In this document: piece after piece, positions 61,778-64,000 of the stretch | Numbering within the stretch: the first letter of the stretch is position 1 | Layout of the letters: every line of letters begins with the position of its first letter | Assembly (NCBI GenBank): GCA_017303755.1 | Contig: JAFLBS010000001.1 | Coordinates: 930,001 to 994,000 of the forward strand | Direction: 5' to 3' | Length of the DNA stretch: 64,000 nt | DNA from: Flavobacteriales bacterium | GTDB taxonomy: Bacteria; Bacteroidota; Bacteroidia; Flavobacteriales; Flavobacteriaceae | The notes under the pieces: generated by a model | Seen by the model: the letters and a program-made list of their open reading frames with translations, nothing else | What the model was told of the DNA's origin: nothing | The model's database searches: none | Program-made: the position numbers and the translations under genes

Positions 61778-61807
61778 TTGTTTTTACTAACATCAGTAGT
61801 ATTTTCG
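61778..61807 (+). promoter_or_regulatory. Promoter TTG-N19-TATTTTCG of sRNA unit 2
   Basis: TTG at 61778-61780 and TATTTTCG at 61800-61807 (7 of 8 matches) are 19 bases apart, as in Bacteroidota promoters. The box ends 4 bases before ACCATAG. Confidence 0.6.
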
Positions 61808-61811
61808 TGCT

Positions 61812-61886
61812 ACCATAGAATTTAGTAGGTTAAGTTTAATGGTAGATTTGGGGCAAAAAGGCATTCGCTCTTGCGGATGCCTTTTT
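61812..61886 (+). ncRNA. Candidate small RNA, unit 2
   Basis: The predicted transcript of about 75 bases starts at ACCATAG, pairs CTACCAT (61810-61816) with ATGGTAG (61839-61845), carries the same loop TTAGTAGGTTAAGTTTA and the same TGGTAGATTTGGGGCAAAAA, then ends in a 9-bp terminator (GGCATTCGC/GCGGATGCC, one U-G pair, loop TCTT) and T5. Compared with unit 1, one A is inserted on the 3' side of the loop and the pairing shifts to keep the stem, which suggests selection on structure. Function unknown. Confidence 0.7.
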
Positions 61887-61891
61887 AACAT

Positions 61892-61928
61892 AAAAAAACC
61901 GTTCTGATACATTCTCAGAACGGTTTTT
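61892..61928. terminator. Bidirectional terminator after sodA and sRNA unit 2
   Basis: Perfect 14-bp arms (61894-61907, 61915-61928) with a 7-base loop, A7 on the left and T5 on the right, so it can act on both strands. On the minus strand it lies 24 bases after the sodA stop. Confidence 0.85.
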
Positions 61929-61951
61929 ATAATTCAGGACAAAAAGAACTC

Positions 61952-62560
61952 TTATTTTTCAGTTACATACAAACGCGTAACTTCTTCCCAATTAATCAAA
62001 TTGAAGAACGCTTCAATATAATCAGGACGACGGTTTTGGTAGTTTAAATAGTAAGCGTGTTCCCAAACATCCATCCCTAAAATAGGGAAACCAGTGCAAC
62101 CCGCATCAGGCATTAATGGATTATCTTGATTCGGAGTAGAACATACTTCTAATTTTCCACCTTTGTGAACACATAACCAAGCCCAACCCGAACCAAAACG
62201 TGTCGCGCCAGCTTTAGCAAATTGTGCTTTGAATTCGTCAAACGATTTAAAATCTCTTTCAATTGCTTCTAATAACTCTCCTTTTGGCAATCCACCACCA
62301 TTTGGCGACATCACTCTCCAGAATAAGTTATGATTATAAAATCCACCGCCATTATTACGAACAGCCGCGTTTTTCATATCCAAGTTAATTAAAATATTTT
62401 CGATCGTTTTTCCTTCTAAATCAGTTCCTGTAACAGCAGCGTTTAAATTGGTTGTATAGGCATTATGGTGTTTTGTATGATGAATTTCCATAGTGCGTGC
62501 ATCAATATGCGGTTCTAAAGCATCATACGAATAAGGTAATTGTGGTAATTCAAAAGCCAT
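61952..62560 (-). CDS. sodA: Superoxide dismutase, Mn-type
   Basis: The protein, 202 residues from ATG 62560 ([15 protein letters not shown]), has metal ligands H27, H77, D164 and H168. The NNGGGFYNH segment and Q145 in [10 protein letters not shown] are Mn-type markers; Fe enzymes usually have NAAQ.WNH. It disproportionates superoxide in the cytoplasm; no signal peptide. A longer in-frame start at 62608 would add 16 non-family residues and is rejected. It is monocistronic. Confidence 0.95.
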   Translation of the reverse strand: MAFELPQLPYSYDALEPHIDARTMEIHHTKHHNAYTTNLNAAVTGTDLEGKTIENILINLDMKNAAVRNNGGGFYNHNLFWRVMSPNGGGLPKGELLEAIERDFKSFDEFKAQFAKAGATRFGSGWAWLCVHKGGKLEVCSTPNQDNPLMPDAGCTGFPILGMDVWEHAYYLNYQNRRPDYIEAFFNLINWEEVTRLYVTEK

Positions 62561-62678
62561 GATATCTTTTTTTAAGATTAATACTAAATTGAATTCAAAT
62601 TTAATCATTTAACTTCGCATATCGAAATCATTAACAATAGATTTTACAAATGTTAACATAATTGTTTCTTTTTTTTGA

Positions 62679-62775
62679 AGCTATTTCCTGCTTTTCGTTC
62701 CAATCTTTTTTGTCGTCCCAAGCAAAGGCCAAGGACAAAAAAGGATTTCCACTGCAATCAGGGCTAGGCATTACC
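62679..62775 (+). repeat. Palindromic dispersed repeat, copy B
   Basis: It opens AGCTATTTCCTGCTTTTCGT and closes with CACTGCAATCAGGGCTAGGC. Inside, ATCTTTTTTGTC and GACAAAAAAGGAT form a stem. Blocks GCTTTTCGTTCCA, GACAAAA, TTTCCACT and GGCTAGG correspond in order to copy A (38472-38611). It lies before the GNAT gene and could be misread as its N-terminus. Confidence 0.65.
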
Positions 62776-62781
62776 AATACT

Positions 62782-63303
62782 ATGAAATTCAACCTTCAAC
62801 CCGAACACCTGAAAACTGATTTAATTCAGTTGTTCCCTTTACAAGAAACTGATTTTGAGGAATTGTATCTTGTGGCGTCCGATCCGTTAGTATGGGAACA
62901 ACATCCCAACAAATTGCGTTATCAGAGAGAAGTCTTTCAAAACTTTTTCGAAGGCGCGATGCAATCACAAGGCGCATTTTTAGTTCGCGACACACAAACC
63001 AACGAAGTGGTAGGAAGTTCGCGGTTTTACGATTTTGATGAAAACGACAATTCCATTTTGATTGGCTACACGTTCATCGGCAGAAAATTCTGGGGAAATG
63101 GTTACAACAAAGCCCTGAAAAAACTAATGCTCGATTATGCTTTTCAATTTGTAGACACAGTATATTTCCACATCGGAGCACAGAATTTCCGCTCGCAAAA
63201 AGCCATCGAAAAAATTTGCGCCATTAAAGTAGGCGAGCAACAAGTAGAATATTTCGGAGAAGACTCAAAATTGAATTATATTTATCGAATTAATAAAAGT
63301 TAA
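62782..63303 (+). CDS. GNAT-family acetyltransferase
   Basis: From ATG 62782 the protein has 173 residues. It resembles RimJ/RimL-type GNATs: LIQLFPLQETDFEELYLVASDP at the start, SILIGYTFIGRKFWGNGYNKAL as the acetyl-CoA-binding core, and a C-terminal HIGAQNFRSQKAIEKICAIKVG, in which N/S-x-x-S-x-x-x-x-E-K is conserved. An upstream ATG (62662) would read through repeat copy B and is rejected. Substrate unknown. The next gene starts 2 bases later. Confidence 0.85.
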   Translation: MKFNLQPEHLKTDLIQLFPLQETDFEELYLVASDPLVWEQHPNKLRYQREVFQNFFEGAMQSQGAFLVRDTQTNEVVGSSRFYDFDENDNSILIGYTFIGRKFWGNGYNKALKKLMLDYAFQFVDTVYFHIGAQNFRSQKAIEKICAIKVGEQQVEYFGEDSKLNYIYRINKS

Positions 63304-63305
63304 AG

Positions 63306-63587
63306 ATGAAGAAAAAATTAGATGATTTTTTTTCCATTTCGATGGTTGTGATGATTTTAATTGTTGTCTTTGGTTACTATTTAAGTAACTTTTTAGACAT
63401 TAAATACCATACCCAAAATCTAAATATTGATAAAAATCAGTTTACGAAATCTTGGGGTAAACCAGATAATATTTCTACGGATGGTTTAATATGGTTTTAT
63501 AAAAGTAAGAACTTCACCGGAGACCGATATGTATTTATTTTTGATGAGAAAACCAATAAATTGAAGGCAAAACATTATGACGATTAG
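63306..63587 (+). CDS. Small membrane-anchored hypothetical protein
   Basis: The 93-residue protein has one N-terminal membrane helix (about 10-30, SISMVVMILIVVFGYYLSNFL) and a soluble domain of about 60 residues with FTKSWGKPDNISTDGLIWFY and YVFIFDEKTNKLKAKHYDD. This SmpA/OmlA-like pattern (a Trp-Gly-x-Pro turn followed by W-x-Y and a beta hairpin) is weak, so I do not name a family. It starts 2 bases after the GNAT gene, indicating co-transcription. Confidence 0.7.
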   Translation: MKKKLDDFFSISMVVMILIVVFGYYLSNFLDIKYHTQNLNIDKNQFTKSWGKPDNISTDGLIWFYKSKNFTGDRYVFIFDEKTNKLKAKHYDD

Positions 63588-63597
63588 GGTTAATTTT

Positions 63598-63629
63598 AAT
63601 TCGTGCAAATTCGTGCAATTCGTGTAAAA
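63598..63629 (+). repeat. ATTCGTG repeat, copy 3
   Basis: Three tandem units: AATTCGTGCAAATTCGTGC, then AATTCGTGTAAAA. It ends 2 bases before the ATG of the helicase gene. Confidence 0.65.
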
Positions 63630-63631
63630 CC

Positions 63632-64000
63632 ATGCAAAAACCAGCATTCTCCATCTACGACGCATCAGCAGGTTCAGGTAAAACCTATACTTTGGTGAAA
63701 GAATACCTAAAAATCATTCTGCTCTCCAAAAAATTAGACGCTTACCGAAACATCCTCGCCATTACGTTTACCAACAAAGCGGTACACGAAATGAAAAGCA
63801 GAGTCGTTACGAGTTTGTCCGAGTTTGCCAAAGACCATCCTTCAGAAAAAGCACACGATTTAATGCAAACCATCGCTTCTGAAACCGGATTATCACTCAA
63901 TGAAATCCATTCGAAAGCCAAAAATATCATCAAAAATCTGATTCACAATTATGCGGCTTTTGATATTTCTACCATCGATAAATTTACCCACAAAGTCATA
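63632..64000 (+). CDS. UvrD/RecB-type helicase-nuclease (5' part)
   Basis: The first 123 residues are present; the frame runs off the right edge. They include the Walker A motif ASAGSGKT (11-18), motif Ia ILAITFTNKAVHEMK (41-55) and STIDKFTHK, in the order of superfamily 1A helicases. The N-terminus SIYDASAGSGKTYTLVKEYL matches RecB/AddA-like subunits of Bacteroidota (UvrD-helicase domain exonucleases) that process double-strand ends. The nuclease domain is outside the window, so the exact type is open. Confidence 0.85.
   Translation, partial: MQKPAFSIYDASAGSGKTYTLVKEYLKIILLSKKLDAYRNILAITFTNKAVHEMKSRVVTSLSEFAKDHPSEKAHDLMQTIASETGLSLNEIHSKAKNIIKNLIHNYAAFDISTIDKFTHKVI

Larger units (their letters stand above)
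61536..61951. other. 416-base spacer with two tandem small-RNA-like units
   Basis: There is no coding frame. It holds two promoter/core/terminator units on the plus strand (about 61612-61696 and 61778-61886) and a perfect bidirectional hairpin at 61892-61928. The 80 bases between the units are plain A/T-rich sequence. Confidence 0.8.

Noticed and set aside
61536-61951. Riboswitch or leader for sodA
   Set aside because: sodA is on the opposite strand and starts at the far side; the structured units are on the plus strand and end in their own terminators.
62561-62608. Upstream start adding 16 residues to the superoxide dismutase
   Set aside because: The extra residues ([15 protein letters not shown]) do not belong to the family, whose proteins begin at [10 protein letters not shown].
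62662-62781. N-terminal extension of the GNAT protein from ATG 62662
   Set aside because: The stretch coincides with dispersed repeat copy B and its translation has no GNAT similarity.

Overview
The window is a low-GC chromosomal segment of a Bacteroidota bacterium, almost certainly family Flavobacteriaceae and probably Flavobacterium. The evidence is the TAnnTTTG type of -7 promoter element in front of many genes, the lack of Shine-Dalgarno sequences, two proteins with C-terminal type A type IX secretion (T9SS) sorting domains plus a third T9SS-like secreted enzyme, a SprE/PorW-type T9SS/gliding lipoprotein, and many Bacteroidota-specific families (DUF4254, DUF5687, DUF4292, DUF6427, IPExxxVDY). 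No rRNA, tRNA, prophage, insertion sequence or CRISPR array was seen.

Region 1 (1-12947) is a surface polysaccharide locus. A tightly packed plus-strand operon encodes a Wzx-type flippase, a hexapeptide acyltransferase, two Wzy/ligase-like membrane proteins, two glycosyltransferases, a UDP-glucuronate decarboxylase-type enzyme and a WcaJ-type initiating sugar transferase. It meets a converging minus-strand operon: CapK/PaaK-like adenylate-forming protein, WecB epimerase, glycosyltransferase.

Region 2 (13010-24857) is mixed: a T9SS cargo protein, purD, two small conserved membrane proteins flanking upp, a DUF4254/GT9 pair, a secreted peptidylarginine-deiminase-like enzyme with T9SS tail, a ferredoxin-type reductase, and a DUF5687 ABC exporter pair.

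Region 3 (25023-34142) runs from the SprE-like lipoprotein and a bactofilin into AtpZ, a DUF6168 protein and the ATP synthase operon atpB-E-F-H-A-G; beta and epsilon subunit genes are not here. A perfect hairpin lies between atpE and atpF.

Region 4 (34228-48731) carries a delta-60 repeat T9SS protein, a GNAT protein, a lipoprotein, a second flippase, dut, a sugar nucleotidyltransferase, a TPR protein, a DUF4292 lipoprotein, a catalytically degenerate EnvC-like M23 protein, an acyl-CoA thioesterase, an HU/SPOR membrane protein, dprA, trpS and plsC.

Region 5 (48816-57231) is a minus-strand housekeeping block: an ECF sigma factor with a cognate trans-envelope beta-barrel protein, recA, IPExxxVDY-pyk, and acpP-fabF-rnc.

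Region 6 (57232-64000) holds purN, RNase H, a PfkB kinase, a long PurF-like amidotransferase, sodA, a GNAT protein, a small membrane protein and the start of a UvrD/RecB-like helicase. Between the PurF-like gene and sodA are two tandem ~70-nt transcription units, each with its own promoter-like box, a near-identical structured core and its own intrinsic terminator. These are the best candidate for something undescribed in the window. The intergenic spaces also carry several families of short dispersed, often palindromic repeats.
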